Assembly (NCBI RefSeq): GCF_000337615.1
Contig: NZ_AOII01000088.1
Coordinates: forward strand, 1-64,000
Direction: 5' to 3'
Length of the DNA: 64,000 nucleotides
Source of the DNA: Natrinema pallidum DSM 3751
Lineage (GTDB): Archaea; Halobacteriota; Halobacteria; Halobacteriales; Natrialbaceae
Shown here: positions 32,549 through 41,557 of the stretch, in pieces
Layout: every line of letters begins with the position of its first letter
Numbering within the stretch: the first letter of the stretch is position 1
Position numbers and translations under genes: made by a program
Notes under the pieces: model-generated
Seen by the model: only the letters and a program-made list of their open reading frames with translations
Databases searched by the model: none
Told to the model about the DNA's origin: nothing

Positions 32549-33861
32549 ATGGATTCGTCCTCGGCGGCGTCAGCTCCGGCGTCGGGAAGACCGTTGCGAC
32601 ACTGTCGATCGTTCAGGCACTCGCAGACGCCGGCCACGAGGTCCAGCCCGCCAAGGCGGGGCCGGACTTCATCGATCCGAGCCACCACGAGGCGATCGCG
32701 GGTCGGCCGTCCCGCACGCTGGACTCGTGGCTCGAGGGGGAAGACGGCCTCCGACGAAATTACCGCCGCGGTGAGGGCGACATCTGTGTCATCGAGGGCG
32801 TGATGGGCCTGTACGACGGCGACGGCTCGAGCACCGCCATGGTCGCCGAAGCCCTCAACCTCCCGGTCGTTCTCGTGGTCGACGCGAAAGCCGGGATGGA
32901 AAGCGTCGCGGCGACCGCCCTCGGCTTCCGCGAGTACGCCGACACCATCGGTCGCGACATCGAGGTCGCCGGCGTCGTCGCCCAGCGCGCCCACGGCGGT
33001 CGCCACGAGCGGGGGATTCGGGACGCCCTGCCCGACGACATGGCGTTCTTCGGCCGAATCCCGCCGAACGACGACCTCGAGATTCCGGATCGACATCTGG
33101 GCCTCGAGATGGGAGGGGAAGCGGCGCTGCCGAAGGCGGCACTACGGGAGGCCGCCGAGTCGCTCGCGGCCGAACGGCTCGCCGCCGTCGCGAGCGAACC
33201 ATCGGCTCCCGACGCTCCGTCACCCGCTGTCGACCCGGCTGATCCGGTCGACGCCACCGTCGCCGTTGCCAGCGATACCGCCTTTTGTTTCCGGTATCCG
33301 GCGACGATCGAGCGCTTCCGCGAACGGGCCGAACTGGTCACGTTCTCGCCGGTCGCCGGCGATTCCGTCCCCGACTGCGACGGGGTCTATCTGCCCGGCG
33401 GCTATCCGGAACTCCACGCCGACGCACTCGAGTCGGCCGGCACACTGGACGCACTCGGCGAACGGGCCAGCGACGGACTGCCCGTACTGGGAGAGTGCGG
33501 GGGCCTGATGGCTATGAGTCAGTCGCTGACGACGGCCGAGGGCGAGCGCCACGAGTTGGCCGGAATCCTCCCCGCGGACGTGACCATGCACGACCGCTAT
33601 CAGGCGCTCGATCACGTCGAACTCGAGGCCACCGAGGGAACGCTGACCGCGGCTGCCGGGGAGACGATTCGCGGCCACGAGTTCCACTACTCGAGCGCCG
33701 ACGTCGACGGCGACGCTCGCTTCGCCTTCGAGACGGTTCGTGGCGACGGCATCGACGGGGATCACGACGGCCTGACCGAGTACGAGTCGCTCGGTACGTA
33801 CGTCCACGTTCACGCGGAAAGCGGGGCGTTCGATCGGTTCCTCGCGCGTCTCGGCCGATGA
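32545..33861 (+). CDS. cbiA: Cobyrinate a,c-diamide synthase CbiA
   Basis: 438 residues. The N-terminal ATP-binding domain has the P-loop VLGGVSSGVGKTVATL (5-20) and KAGPDFIDPSHHEA; the C-terminal class I glutamine amidotransferase has its nucleophile Cys318 in LGECGGLMAM and a His in RGHEFHYS. It amidates the a and c side chains of cobyrinate using glutamine or ammonia. A short acidic linker (~215-235) joins the domains. It stands apart from the cobN and cbiT blocks, flanked by decayed genes. Confidence 0.92.
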   Translation: MNGFVLGGVSSGVGKTVATLSIVQALADAGHEVQPAKAGPDFIDPSHHEAIAGRPSRTLDSWLEGEDGLRRNYRRGEGDICVIEGVMGLYDGDGSSTAMVAEALNLPVVLVVDAKAGMESVAATALGFREYADTIGRDIEVAGVVAQRAHGGRHERGIRDALPDDMAFFGRIPPNDDLEIPDRHLGLEMGGEAALPKAALREAAESLAAERLAAVASEPSAPDAPSPAVDPADPVDATVAVASDTAFCFRYPATIERFRERAELVTFSPVAGDSVPDCDGVYLPGGYPELHADALESAGTLDALGERASDGLPVLGECGGLMAMSQSLTTAEGERHELAGILPADVTMHDRYQALDHVELEATEGTLTAAAGETIRGHEFHYSSADVDGDARFAFETVRGDGIDGDHDGLTEYESLGTYVHVHAESGAFDRFLARLGR

Positions 33862-34293
33862 CGACCCGCAGCGCTCGGTGGCAGGGGAGCGGCCGGTCCA
33901 CGAGGTCGACCGTCATCCGCTCGCTGTCCTATCCGATACCGTTGGAAGCGTCGTCCTGCTCTATCTGGGGGCGGGGTACCTTCTCGGCAGGAGCACGCTC
34001 GAGGCACGCAACGAGGCGATGCTCGCGGCGGTCGCCGCGCTGGGACGGCCAACGACTACGATCGAGTCTGTCTCGCGACCGGGTCCAAACACCTGCCAGG
34101 AATGGTCGAGCGTGCGTCCGAACACGGATTACTGACGGCGGACGTCTTCGAACCGCACTGGCGCGCGTCGGGAGAGGTCCTCGAGCCGAACGCAGTCCTC
34201 GACCGCGACGATGCCGATGTTCGGCTGAACATGGAACCGGCCGGAACGGTACTCCGCCGCCGACTCGTGGCGACCGGAATTGACTGGCCGTGA
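33858..34293 (+). pseudogene. Frameshifted membrane-protein remnant after cbiA
   Basis: ATG 33858 overlaps the cbiA stop (ATGA), but the protein-like frame is another one: ERPVHEVDRHPLAVLSDTVG, VVLLYLGAGYLLGRSTLEAR, NEAMLAAVAALGRPTTT. About 34065 the good frame changes again to CLATGSKHLPGMVERASEHG, LLTADVFEPHWRASG, EPAGTVLRRRLVATGIDWP and stop at 34293. At least two frameshifts are required. One membrane helix is visible. I do not recognise the family. Confidence 0.45.
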
Positions 34294-34525
34294 TCGCGGT
34301 GCTCGCGTTCTCCGCTCCGGCACTGCTCCCACTCGGGTTCCTCCTGGCAGGTCTCCCCTCGGTGCCATCGTCGCCGCCACGACCGACTACGGCCAGCGAC
34401 TCGGCGATATCGCGGCCGGGACGATCATGGTGAAACGCGAGCGGGTGACCGATTCCGCGGAGTCGTCGCGCCGCTCGCGCTCCTCGAGTGGTGTTGATCT
34501 CGATGCGAACCGAACAAGTATTTAA
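34290..34525 (+). pseudogene. Remnant of an RDD-family membrane protein C-terminus
   Basis: One frame gives a hydrophobic helix (VIAVLAFSAPALLPLGFLLA); a second, shifted, gives TTDYGQRLGDIAAGTIMVKR, the hallmark end of RDD-family proteins (QRLGDLxAGTxVV), followed by a Ser/Arg tail. No intact start or full domain is present. It may be one decayed locus with the preceding remnant. Confidence 0.4.
34518..34525 (+). promoter_or_regulatory. TATA box of the fabG/phaB-like gene
   Basis: gtatttaa centred 31 nt upstream of ATG 34553. Confidence 0.5.
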
Positions 34526-34552
34526 CACGATGTTCGTGGTAGCAGCCCTCGC

Positions 34553-35335
34553 ATGTCGGAAACAGTTCAGCGTCTCGAACCGCTGTCGCGTCGTCCACTG
34601 ACCGATCGCACCTGTCTCGTGACGGGGTCCTCCCGGGGCATCGGTCGCGAAATCGCGTTCGAACTCGCCCGCTGCGGGGCCGACGTAGCCGTGAACTATC
34701 GCTCGTCCGATGAATTGGCGCGCGAAGTCACCGAGACGATCACGGAGAACGGCGACACGGCCGTCCCTGTACAGGCGGATGTCTCGGACCCGGCGGCGGT
34801 CGAGCGGATGGCAGCGGAAGTCCGCGAGGAACTCGGCGAAATCGACGTGCTCGTCAACAACGCGGGGATCACCATCGATCGCACGTTCGAGGAGATGACC
34901 TACGAGGACTGGCAGACGGTCATCGACATTAACCTGAACGGGACGTTCAACTGTACGAACGCGTTCTACGAGGACATCAAGACGTCCGACCACGGCCGAC
35001 TCATCAACATCTCGAGCGTCGTCGGCCAGCAGGGCAACTACGGCCAGGCGAATTACGCGACCTCGAAGGGCGGCCTATTTGCCTTTACGCGGACGTTGGC
35101 GCTGGAACTCGCCAGCCACGGCTCCACGGCCAACTGCGTCGCACCGGGGTTTACCGAAACGGAGATGCTCGAGCAGGTTCCCGACCGAGTACAGGACAAG
35201 CTCCGCGAGGAGATCCCGCTGGGCCGGTTCGCCGACCCCGCGGACATCGTCGGCATGGTCCGCTTTCTCGCCGGCGATCAGGCGGAGTACATGACCGGGC
35301 AGGTGCTGGGGATCAACGGCGGACTGGAGTGGTGA
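34553..35335 (+). CDS. 3-ketoacyl-CoA/ACP reductase (FabG/PhaB-like SDR)
   Basis: 260 residues, classical SDR. Cofactor loop CLVTGSSRGIGREIAF (~22-37) with an NADP-type YRSSD after strand 2, NNAGI, catalytic Ser in INISSVVGQQG, and the YxxxK pair in YATSKGG. Arg/Ser residues after strand 2 favour NADPH. It reduces a 3-ketoacyl thioester; in haloarchaea lacking fatty-acid synthase the usual role is acetoacetyl-CoA reduction for PHA, so PhaB is likely. It has its own promoter. Confidence 0.85.
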   Translation: MSETVQRLEPLSRRPLTDRTCLVTGSSRGIGREIAFELARCGADVAVNYRSSDELAREVTETITENGDTAVPVQADVSDPAAVERMAAEVREELGEIDVLVNNAGITIDRTFEEMTYEDWQTVIDINLNGTFNCTNAFYEDIKTSDHGRLINISSVVGQQGNYGQANYATSKGGLFAFTRTLALELASHGSTANCVAPGFTETEMLEQVPDRVQDKLREEIPLGRFADPADIVGMVRFLAGDQAEYMTGQVLGINGGLEW

Positions 35336-35425
35336 CGAGTCGCTAAGCGAGCGGGTCCAGTCCTCACATGGGCGTGTACCCCACACTACGGTTGGCTCGA
35401 TCGTGTTACTGAATAATCGAATCAA

Positions 35426-35430
35426 TTATA
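35426..35430 (+). promoter_or_regulatory. TATA box of the 558-aa membrane protein gene
   Basis: ttata within atcaattatacg, centred 27-28 nt before ATG 35455; leaderless spacing. Confidence 0.45.
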
Positions 35431-35454
35431 CGATGTTGCTGAAAGCTATAACCA

Positions 35455-37131
35455 ATGTCTTCGCTTCGGGACGCGCTTCGCGTCACGGTTCGATCGGAGC
35501 GACTCGGCACAGCCGTCGTCATCGTCTCGGTGCTCGAGACGCTGGTGCGTGTCGGCCTCGCGATCGCCATCTCCCCCCTCGTCGGTGTCCTCTGGCCACC
35601 GCTCATCGCAGTCGTGGGTCTCGCAACGGTCGTTCCGGTAGTACGGAACGCGATGGAGGACGGTGACGAAACACCCGAACAGAGCATAGCGGTTCGAAGT
35701 CGGCTTCCGTCACTCGTCGGCGTCGCTGTCGGTGGCCACGCGCTCGCAGTGACGGCAGGGGCAGCCCTCTTTTTGCTCGTCGATACGCCGATTCGATATG
35801 GACTCTACTGGGCCGGCCGGGGTGACCTGCTCACCTCAACCGTCATCGTGATCACGCCGCTGATCGGCGTCACGATCGGGACGCTCGTCATGTGGGCCAT
35901 TCCAGCAATCGCAGTCGTTCGGGTCGCCGATGGGGCCAGTTGGATGCAGGGGCTTCGAACGGCGCTCGTGACGACGGTGACTCGGCCTCGAGCGATCGGT
36001 AGGGCCGTCTGCCGTCAACTCGTCTTCGTCGCGGTGTTCAACGTGGCGGTCGGCGTCGGGACCCGGATCGGAAGCGAACTCGGAGCGAATCCACAGTCGG
36101 ACCCCATCTACTACGTTCCACACTCCGGGTTCATCGAATACATGTACGCCCCGCTCGCACTGGTGTCCGAGGGGAGCATCGGTATCTATCCGATCGCACT
36201 CGGCGGGTTGGTCGTCGTTTTCGGGAGCGCGCTGTGGCTCGCGCTCTCGCTCGCTCTGACAGTCGGGTTCGTCCCCATCTCCGGTGAGTCGTCGGGTGCA
36301 TCGATACCGACGAAGAGAGCGGTCGCACGACTTGCGCTCGCGATACTCCTCGGGACCGCGCTCGTTGGAGCGGCCGGTGCCGTTCGGATGGGTGAGGTGC
36401 GACCGATGGATACGTCTCCGGAGCCGCTACCGGACGATCCGGACGCGCTGTACGCGACGGCCTGGGAGAATACCGACCGGGCGAGTCACGAGTACCGGGT
36501 CACCTATCTGAACGGCGACAACGAAGTCACGCACGACACGATGAGACGGATCGACAGGGACGATCGGCAGTTCGTATTGAAAACGAACCCGAGAGGCGAA
36601 CTAACCGGCGATAAGCGTACCTGGTACGCTTCGACCGGATTGGTTTTCAGTCCCGGTTCTATCGATATGGAAGAAGCAACACTCGGGACCCGCGGCGTCG
36701 GTGACGGCCAGTTCGGACGAATCAAACAGTTTCCCGGCTATCCCGGCTGGGAAGAGGGCGATTTCCGATTCGGCGAACCGCCGGCCGACGCGACGGGCTG
36801 GACGATCGTCAACGAAAGCGACGAGACGGTTACGCTCGAGATGACCGATCCCAAGGCGGTTTCCGCCGTGTTGTCTAGTTCCAACGACTGGATCGAATCC
36901 CAGGACGTCGATATTCGAGACTCGTGGGCCCGGATGACGATCGACACCGAACGAAACACGCTCTCCGAGGGCGAGGTTCTACTCAACGCAACCAAATACG
37001 AAGACGGTGAGGCGACGGTCCACGACAGACACTTGACCTATGAATACGATGTCGATATCGAGGCAGAGCGACCGAGCAAACTCGGCACACCACGGCCCGG
37101 CGAGTTACTCTGGCGGCTGTTCGCCTACTGA
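35455..37131 (+). CDS. Polytopic membrane protein with large C-terminal extracytoplasmic domain
   Basis: 558 residues. The N-terminal ~310 contain about six or seven membrane helices (e.g. TAVVIVSVLETLVRVGLAIA, TSTVIVITPLIGVTIGTLVM, LALAILLGTALVGAAGAVRM). The remaining ~240 residues are soluble and beta-rich (HEYRVTYLNGDNEVTHDTMR, RQFVLKTNPRGELTG, WTIVNESDETVTLEM), resembling the lipid-carrier-like domains of haloarchaeal lipoproteins. The third-position composition is less GC-biased than neighbours. Function unknown. It separates cbiA/fabG from the main cbi operon without a visible functional link. Confidence 0.7.
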   Translation: MSSLRDALRVTVRSERLGTAVVIVSVLETLVRVGLAIAISPLVGVLWPPLIAVVGLATVVPVVRNAMEDGDETPEQSIAVRSRLPSLVGVAVGGHALAVTAGAALFLLVDTPIRYGLYWAGRGDLLTSTVIVITPLIGVTIGTLVMWAIPAIAVVRVADGASWMQGLRTALVTTVTRPRAIGRAVCRQLVFVAVFNVAVGVGTRIGSELGANPQSDPIYYVPHSGFIEYMYAPLALVSEGSIGIYPIALGGLVVVFGSALWLALSLALTVGFVPISGESSGASIPTKRAVARLALAILLGTALVGAAGAVRMGEVRPMDTSPEPLPDDPDALYATAWENTDRASHEYRVTYLNGDNEVTHDTMRRIDRDDRQFVLKTNPRGELTGDKRTWYASTGLVFSPGSIDMEEATLGTRGVGDGQFGRIKQFPGYPGWEEGDFRFGEPPADATGWTIVNESDETVTLEMTDPKAVSAVLSSSNDWIESQDVDIRDSWARMTIDTERNTLSEGEVLLNATKYEDGEATVHDRHLTYEYDVDIEAERPSKLGTPRPGELLWRLFAY

Positions 37132-37289
37132 TTCAGTAAGCGGTGACCGCAGTGTGGCGTTTCGGCCGTTTCTCGCCGCTGTTCGCCACTTCTCGCGTTC
37201 GAACACGTTGAATCGCAACCGAACAAGGTCGCTTGTCCTATCGGAACCATCTCTGAGCAATCGCAGTTGTTCTACCCCAAACAAAATTG

Positions 37290-37295
37290 TTTTAG
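37290..37295 (+). promoter_or_regulatory. TATA box of the cbiT operon
   Basis: ttttag, 25 nt upstream of ATG 37317, in an AT-rich stretch (acaaaattgttttag). No Shine-Dalgarno sequence follows, so the operon's first gene is leaderless. Confidence 0.5.
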
Positions 37296-37316
37296 GGACG
37301 GGCTCTGTTCCAACGG

Positions 37317-37934
37317 ATGATGCCACCCATCGCGCTTCCACACGACGCGAAGGCCGGCCCGACGAAGTCCGAGGTCCGGGCCGTCGTCCGCTCGAAGCTC
37401 GCGCTCGAGCCGGACGACCACTTCGCGGAGGTCGGCTCCTGTACGGGGGCCGTCACCATCGAAGCCGCACAGCGAGCCGGGCGAGTGACCGCCGTCGAGC
37501 GGAAACCCGAGCGACTCGAGACGACGGAGCGGAACCTCGCCGCGAACGAGGCGTCGGTACGCGCCGATGTCGACCTACGCAACGCGGAAGCGCCCGACGG
37601 ACTGCCCGACGATGCTGACGCGCTCTTTCTGGGCGGCAGTCGGAATTTCGAAGCCGTCCTCGACCACGCCGTCGACACCGAAATCGACCGCGTCGTGATG
37701 AACGTCTCGCGGCTCGAGGTCGCTGGCCAAGCCACGAAGGCCTTCCGCGAGCGCGACATTCTCGAGGAGGTCGTCCAGTTTCAGGTGAGCCACGGCTACG
37801 AACTCGCCGGGGCGACGAGTTTCAACTCGGACAACCCGGTCTACATGCTGGTCGGGAGTGCGACGCCCGACGAGGAGACTGACGAAGGCGACGGCGAGAC
37901 CGTCGCCGCCGACGGAGGGAGCACCGCCCAATGA
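37317..37934 (+). CDS. cbiT: Cobalt-precorrin-6B C15-methyltransferase (decarboxylating) CbiT
   Basis: 205 residues, class I methyltransferase. Typical CbiT opening (PHDAKAGPTKSEVRAVV), SAM loop FAEVGSCTGAVTIEAA in which the usual G-x-G-T-G is S-C-T-G, then VTAVERKPERLETTERNL and FLGGSRNFEAVL. It methylates C15 and decarboxylates the ring-C acetate side chain; CbiE supplies C5. The C-terminal ~25 residues are an acidic tail. First gene of an eleven-gene operon; overlaps cbiL (ATGA). Confidence 0.9.
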   Translation: MMPPIALPHDAKAGPTKSEVRAVVRSKLALEPDDHFAEVGSCTGAVTIEAAQRAGRVTAVERKPERLETTERNLAANEASVRADVDLRNAEAPDGLPDDADALFLGGSRNFEAVLDHAVDTEIDRVVMNVSRLEVAGQATKAFRERDILEEVVQFQVSHGYELAGATSFNSDNPVYMLVGSATPDEETDEGDGETVAADGGSTAQ

Positions 37935-38737
37935 CGCTGTACGGCGTCGGACTCGGTCCCGGCGAGGCTGATCTCGTCACGGTTCGCGGGAAGGACGTTC
38001 TCGAGAACGCAGACGTGGTCTACTCCCCGGGCCGCCTGTCGCGGACGGTCGCGCTGAAACACGTCGACGAGTCGAAGATCGGGGATCTGGACTTCCCGAT
38101 GACGAAAGACGAGGAGAAACTGCGAACGGCGTGGAAGGAGGCCGCCGCGGAGATCGCCCCGAACGCACGGGACGGCGATGTCGCCTTCGTCACGCTGGGC
38201 GATCCGAACGTTTACTCGACGTTCGGCCACCTGCGCCGGACGATCGACGCTTTCCACTCCGACGTAGACCTCGAGATCGTCCCCGGCGTGAGCGCCGTGA
38301 CGGCGTTTGCGACCGCGATGGGAGTCGAAATCGAAGCCGGCGCGGGGCTCTCCTTGCGAGAGGCCGCCGCCGGCCACAGCCCGACCGGCCCGGACCGGAT
38401 GATCCTGTTCAAGGTCACCGACGCGCCGGCCACCCACGAGGGCCTCGTCGAGGCCGGCTACGACGTGACATACGGCCGCCGGCTGTTCATGGAGCAGGGC
38501 GACACGATCGTCACCGACGACCCCGACGAGATCGACGAGCGCGATTATTACACGCTCGCCTACGCCGAGAAGGAGGGTCTCGAGGTCGAGCAGGCGACGG
38601 CGGCGTTCGAGACCGACGAGGAGACTGGGGCGGACGAGACGACCGCGGACGGGGAGCCGGTGACTGACGGTGGAGAGCGACGAGCCAGCGAGCGCGCCGA
38701 GGGTCGTGACGGCGGCGACCGTGGAGGCCACCGATGA
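37931..38737 (+). CDS. cbiL: Cobalt-factor II C20-methyltransferase CbiL
   Basis: 268 residues, tetrapyrrole methylase: LYGVGLGPGEADLVTVRGK, VAFVTLGDPNVYSTFGHLRR, LEIVPGVSAVTAFATAMG. It adds the C20 methyl after cobalt insertion. The last ~50 residues are a disordered acidic/Arg-Gly tail not needed for the fold. Overlaps both neighbours by ATGA. Confidence 0.92.
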   Translation: MTLYGVGLGPGEADLVTVRGKDVLENADVVYSPGRLSRTVALKHVDESKIGDLDFPMTKDEEKLRTAWKEAAAEIAPNARDGDVAFVTLGDPNVYSTFGHLRRTIDAFHSDVDLEIVPGVSAVTAFATAMGVEIEAGAGLSLREAAAGHSPTGPDRMILFKVTDAPATHEGLVEAGYDVTYGRRLFMEQGDTIVTDDPDEIDERDYYTLAYAEKEGLEVEQATAAFETDEETGADETTADGEPVTDGGERRASERAEGRDGGDRGGHR

Positions 38738-39654
38738 CCGACGAGACTGGGAACGACCCACAGGACGCGATCGATTCGCAGGGCGAACGGCGCCGCGAAG
38801 AACTGGACGACCGGATCTTCGAGCACAGCGCCGGCGACGAACAGGCCGGAATTCCCTTCGTCGGTGCCGGCCCGGGCAACCCGCGGCTGCTAACCGTCGC
38901 CGGGAAGGAACTGCTCGAGGAGGCCGATCTCGTCGTCCACGCGGGCTCGCTGGTCAACAGCGAACTGTTGGACGAGTACTGCGGCCACGCCGAACTCGTG
39001 AATTCGGTCGGGAAGGACCTCGAGGAACTGATCCCGCTGATGCGGGACGCCTACGAGGACGGTGACAACGTCGTCCGACTCCACAGCGGCGACCCCGCGA
39101 TCTATGGTGCCGCCTTGGAACAGATGGACGCGCTGGAACACGAGGGCGTGCCGACGCATTTCGTCCCGGGCGTCACGTCGGCCTTCGCAGCCAGCGCGAC
39201 GCTGCGGACGCAGCTGACGCTCAACGAGGTCTCGAACCACGTCGCGTTCACCCGGCCGCAGGGCAAGACCCTGACGCCCGAGGAGGACCACATCTCCGAC
39301 TTCGTCGAGATGGGTGACGTGACGACCTGCATCTATCTGGGGACCCACGCGGTCCGGGACACGATGGACCGGCTGCTCGAGGACGACCACGACCCCGAGA
39401 CGCCGGTCGCGGTGATCTACCACGCTTCGTGGCCGGACGAGGACGTTATTATCGGCTCGATCGGCGACATCGCCGACAAGGTCGAGGAGGCGGGCTACCG
39501 CGCCTCGGCGCTGGTCGTCATCGGCGACGCGGTGACCGGCGCGGGCTACGAGCGCTCGTTCCTCTACGGGGACTGGGCCAATCGGGGCCCCGACTCGAGC
39601 GACGCGGACGAATCGGACGCACAGGCGAACGAAACGCAAGCGGGAGACGACTGA
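38734..39654 (+). CDS. cbiF: Cobalt-precorrin-4 C11-methyltransferase CbiF
   Basis: 306 residues, tetrapyrrole methylase with the CbiF/CobM pattern: IPFVGAGPGNPRLLTVAGK, LVVHAGSLVNSELL, VRLHSGDPAIYGA, HFVPGVTSAFAASATL, and LNEVSNHVAFTRPQGKT. It transfers methyl to C11 before CbiG-mediated lactone opening. Acidic N- and C-terminal extensions. Confidence 0.92.
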   Translation: MTDETGNDPQDAIDSQGERRREELDDRIFEHSAGDEQAGIPFVGAGPGNPRLLTVAGKELLEEADLVVHAGSLVNSELLDEYCGHAELVNSVGKDLEELIPLMRDAYEDGDNVVRLHSGDPAIYGAALEQMDALEHEGVPTHFVPGVTSAFAASATLRTQLTLNEVSNHVAFTRPQGKTLTPEEDHISDFVEMGDVTTCIYLGTHAVRDTMDRLLEDDHDPETPVAVIYHASWPDEDVIIGSIGDIADKVEEAGYRASALVVIGDAVTGAGYERSFLYGDWANRGPDSSDADESDAQANETQAGDD

Positions 39655-39657
39655 CAC

Positions 39658-40647
39658 ATGAGTACGGACAACGCTGACAACGCGAACGACGAGTCGGATT
39701 CCGACGGCGGCCACTGTTCGACGGCGGATTCGGACGGCGAGGTCGCCGAGGAGATCGCGATCATCTCCTTCGGGCGGAAGATGGACACCGCCGAGGAGAT
39801 CAAAGCCGAGATCGGCGATCGTTACGAGGCGATCGACATCATCGAGTACCACGGCGACGTCTTCGAGGAGCACTGGGGCGAGTACGACTGTTTCATCGGG
39901 CTGATGGCCTCGGGGATCGCGATGCGGAAGACGGCCCACCTGCTCGATGACAAGTGGGAGGACCCCGCGATCTGCGTCGTCGACGAGGAACTGACGTGGG
40001 CGATCCCGATCACGGGCGGCCACCACGGCGCGAATCAAGTCGCACAGGACCTGGCGACGATGGGCGCTGTCCCGGCGATGACAACCGCGAGCGAGGCCGC
40101 GGGCAAGCAGGGCGTCGAGTCCCGCGCGAAGGCCATGGACACTCACGTCGTCAACGGCGACTCGACGGTCAAGACGAACCTCGCCGTACTGGACGAGAAC
40201 CTCGGCCCCGTCGCCCGACTCGACGGGCCGAAGGCCGTCCTCGTCGGTGACGACGTGACGGTCCTCAAACGGAACAAGGACGACGGCGTCGTCCTGGGGA
40301 CCGGTAGCGTTTCGGGGGCCAGCAAGGAGGCCTTCCTCGCGGCGTGGGAGGAAGCCCTCGAGCGGACGGACTACGATATCGACGACGTGGAGTTCGTCGG
40401 GACCGCGACCCGGAAAGAAGACGAGGAGGGACTGCTCGAGGCGGCCCAGGAACTCGATCTGGGTGTCGTCGCCTTCGACAAGGAGACGCTGCTCGAGCAC
40501 GAGGGCCCGACGCCCTCGAAGTCGAAGGAGCTGATCGGCTGGCCGGGCGTCTCCGAAGCGAGTGCGATTGCGGGCGGGGCCGAGCAGGAACTGCTCCTCG
40601 AGAAGTTGAGTTACGAAAACGAGGTCACGGTGGCGATCGGTCGATGA
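39658..40647 (+). CDS. cbiG: Cobalt-precorrin-5A hydrolase CbiG
   Basis: 329 residues. IAIISFGRKMDTAEEIKAE opens the CbiG N-domain, FIGLMASGIAMRKTAHLL and VDEELTWAIPITGGHHGANQ are the central motifs, and the C-terminal domain has GTATRKEDEEG and GWPGVSEASAIAGG. It opens the delta-lactone and releases acetaldehyde, the step that separates the early-cobalt route from the aerobic one. Overlaps cbiH1 (ATGA). Confidence 0.92.
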   Translation: MSTDNADNANDESDSDGGHCSTADSDGEVAEEIAIISFGRKMDTAEEIKAEIGDRYEAIDIIEYHGDVFEEHWGEYDCFIGLMASGIAMRKTAHLLDDKWEDPAICVVDEELTWAIPITGGHHGANQVAQDLATMGAVPAMTTASEAAGKQGVESRAKAMDTHVVNGDSTVKTNLAVLDENLGPVARLDGPKAVLVGDDVTVLKRNKDDGVVLGTGSVSGASKEAFLAAWEEALERTDYDIDDVEFVGTATRKEDEEGLLEAAQELDLGVVAFDKETLLEHEGPTPSKSKELIGWPGVSEASAIAGGAEQELLLEKLSYENEVTVAIGR

Positions 40648-41540
40648 GTTCGGGCGACGAAGTCGCCGAGACGGAGACGTCTGCGGACGCGACGGCCGGC
40701 GGCACGCCCGACGGCCACGGCACACTCTACGTCGTCGGCATCGGCCCCGGGCTGCCCGACCACATGACCAAGCGGGCGAAGGAGGTCATCGAGACCGCGG
40801 ACGTCGTCATCGCCTCGAGCCTCTATCAGGAGTTCCTGCGCGACGACGGCACCCTGCTGCCGGAGGAGGAAACCGACGAGGACGGCACTGCAACCCGCGA
40901 GGACGGCTTCGAACAGGAGATCGTCCGCTCGACGATGGGCCGACAGATCGAACTCGCCCGCGCGGCGTTCGACCACGTCCGTGATGGAAAGGACGTGGCC
41001 CACGTCTCGGGCGGCGATCCGTCGGTCTACGGGAAGTCCGACCTGATATTCAAGATGGCCGAGGAGGACGACGCGACGGATATTCCGATCGAGATCGTCC
41101 CCGGCATCACCGCGGCGCTCGGCGGGTCGGCGAACGTCGGTGCGCCGCTGTGCAACGACTTCTGTACGGTCTCGCTGTCGGACAAGTGGCGCGGCTGGGA
41201 CGAAATCGAGGAGAAGTTGCGCGCTGCCGCGGTCAGCGACTTCGTGATCGTCCTCTACAACTGCTGGCGCAACTACGAGAAGGCCGTCGAGATCGTCCGC
41301 GAGGAACGGACCGACGACGCTTACGTGGCCATCGTCAACGACGCGGGCCGCGCGGACGCCGGTCGAAACGGCGAGAGCCAGTTCGTTACCACCCTCGGCG
41401 AGGCCGCCGACCACGACGACAAGGTCTCCGGGATGGGAACCTCGCTGATCATCGGCAACCACGAGACCGAAACCTGGCGCAACGACGATCGAACGTACCT
41501 CGTCACCCCGCGCGGCGGGCGTGACGTCGACGACTTCTGA
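40644..41540 (+). CDS. cbiH: Precorrin-3B/cobalt-factor III C17-methyltransferase CbiH (copy 1)
   Basis: 298 residues from ATG 40644, which overlaps the cbiG stop. Tetrapyrrole methylase: LYVVGIGPGLPDHMTKRAKE, VAHVSGGDPSVYGKSDLIFK, IEIVPGITAALGGSANVGAP, FVIVLYNCWRNYEKAVEIVR. It methylates C17 with ring contraction. A second CbiH follows directly; two copies are usual in haloarchaeal clusters, and which one contracts the ring is not known from sequence. Confidence 0.9.
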   Translation: MSSGDEVAETETSADATAGGTPDGHGTLYVVGIGPGLPDHMTKRAKEVIETADVVIASSLYQEFLRDDGTLLPEEETDEDGTATREDGFEQEIVRSTMGRQIELARAAFDHVRDGKDVAHVSGGDPSVYGKSDLIFKMAEEDDATDIPIEIVPGITAALGGSANVGAPLCNDFCTVSLSDKWRGWDEIEEKLRAAAVSDFVIVLYNCWRNYEKAVEIVREERTDDAYVAIVNDAGRADAGRNGESQFVTTLGEAADHDDKVSGMGTSLIIGNHETETWRNDDRTYLVTPRGGRDVDDF

Positions 41541-41557
41541 AATCAGTATCACCAACC

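Noticed and set aside
32449-37274. Octamer TTGTTCTA shared by the regions before cbiA (32449-32456) and cbiT (37267-37274) as a B12 regulator site
   Set aside because: Short, at different distances from the start codons (15 nt before the leader ORF or 89 nt before cbiA, versus 43 nt before cbiT), and not found before cobN or cbiX.
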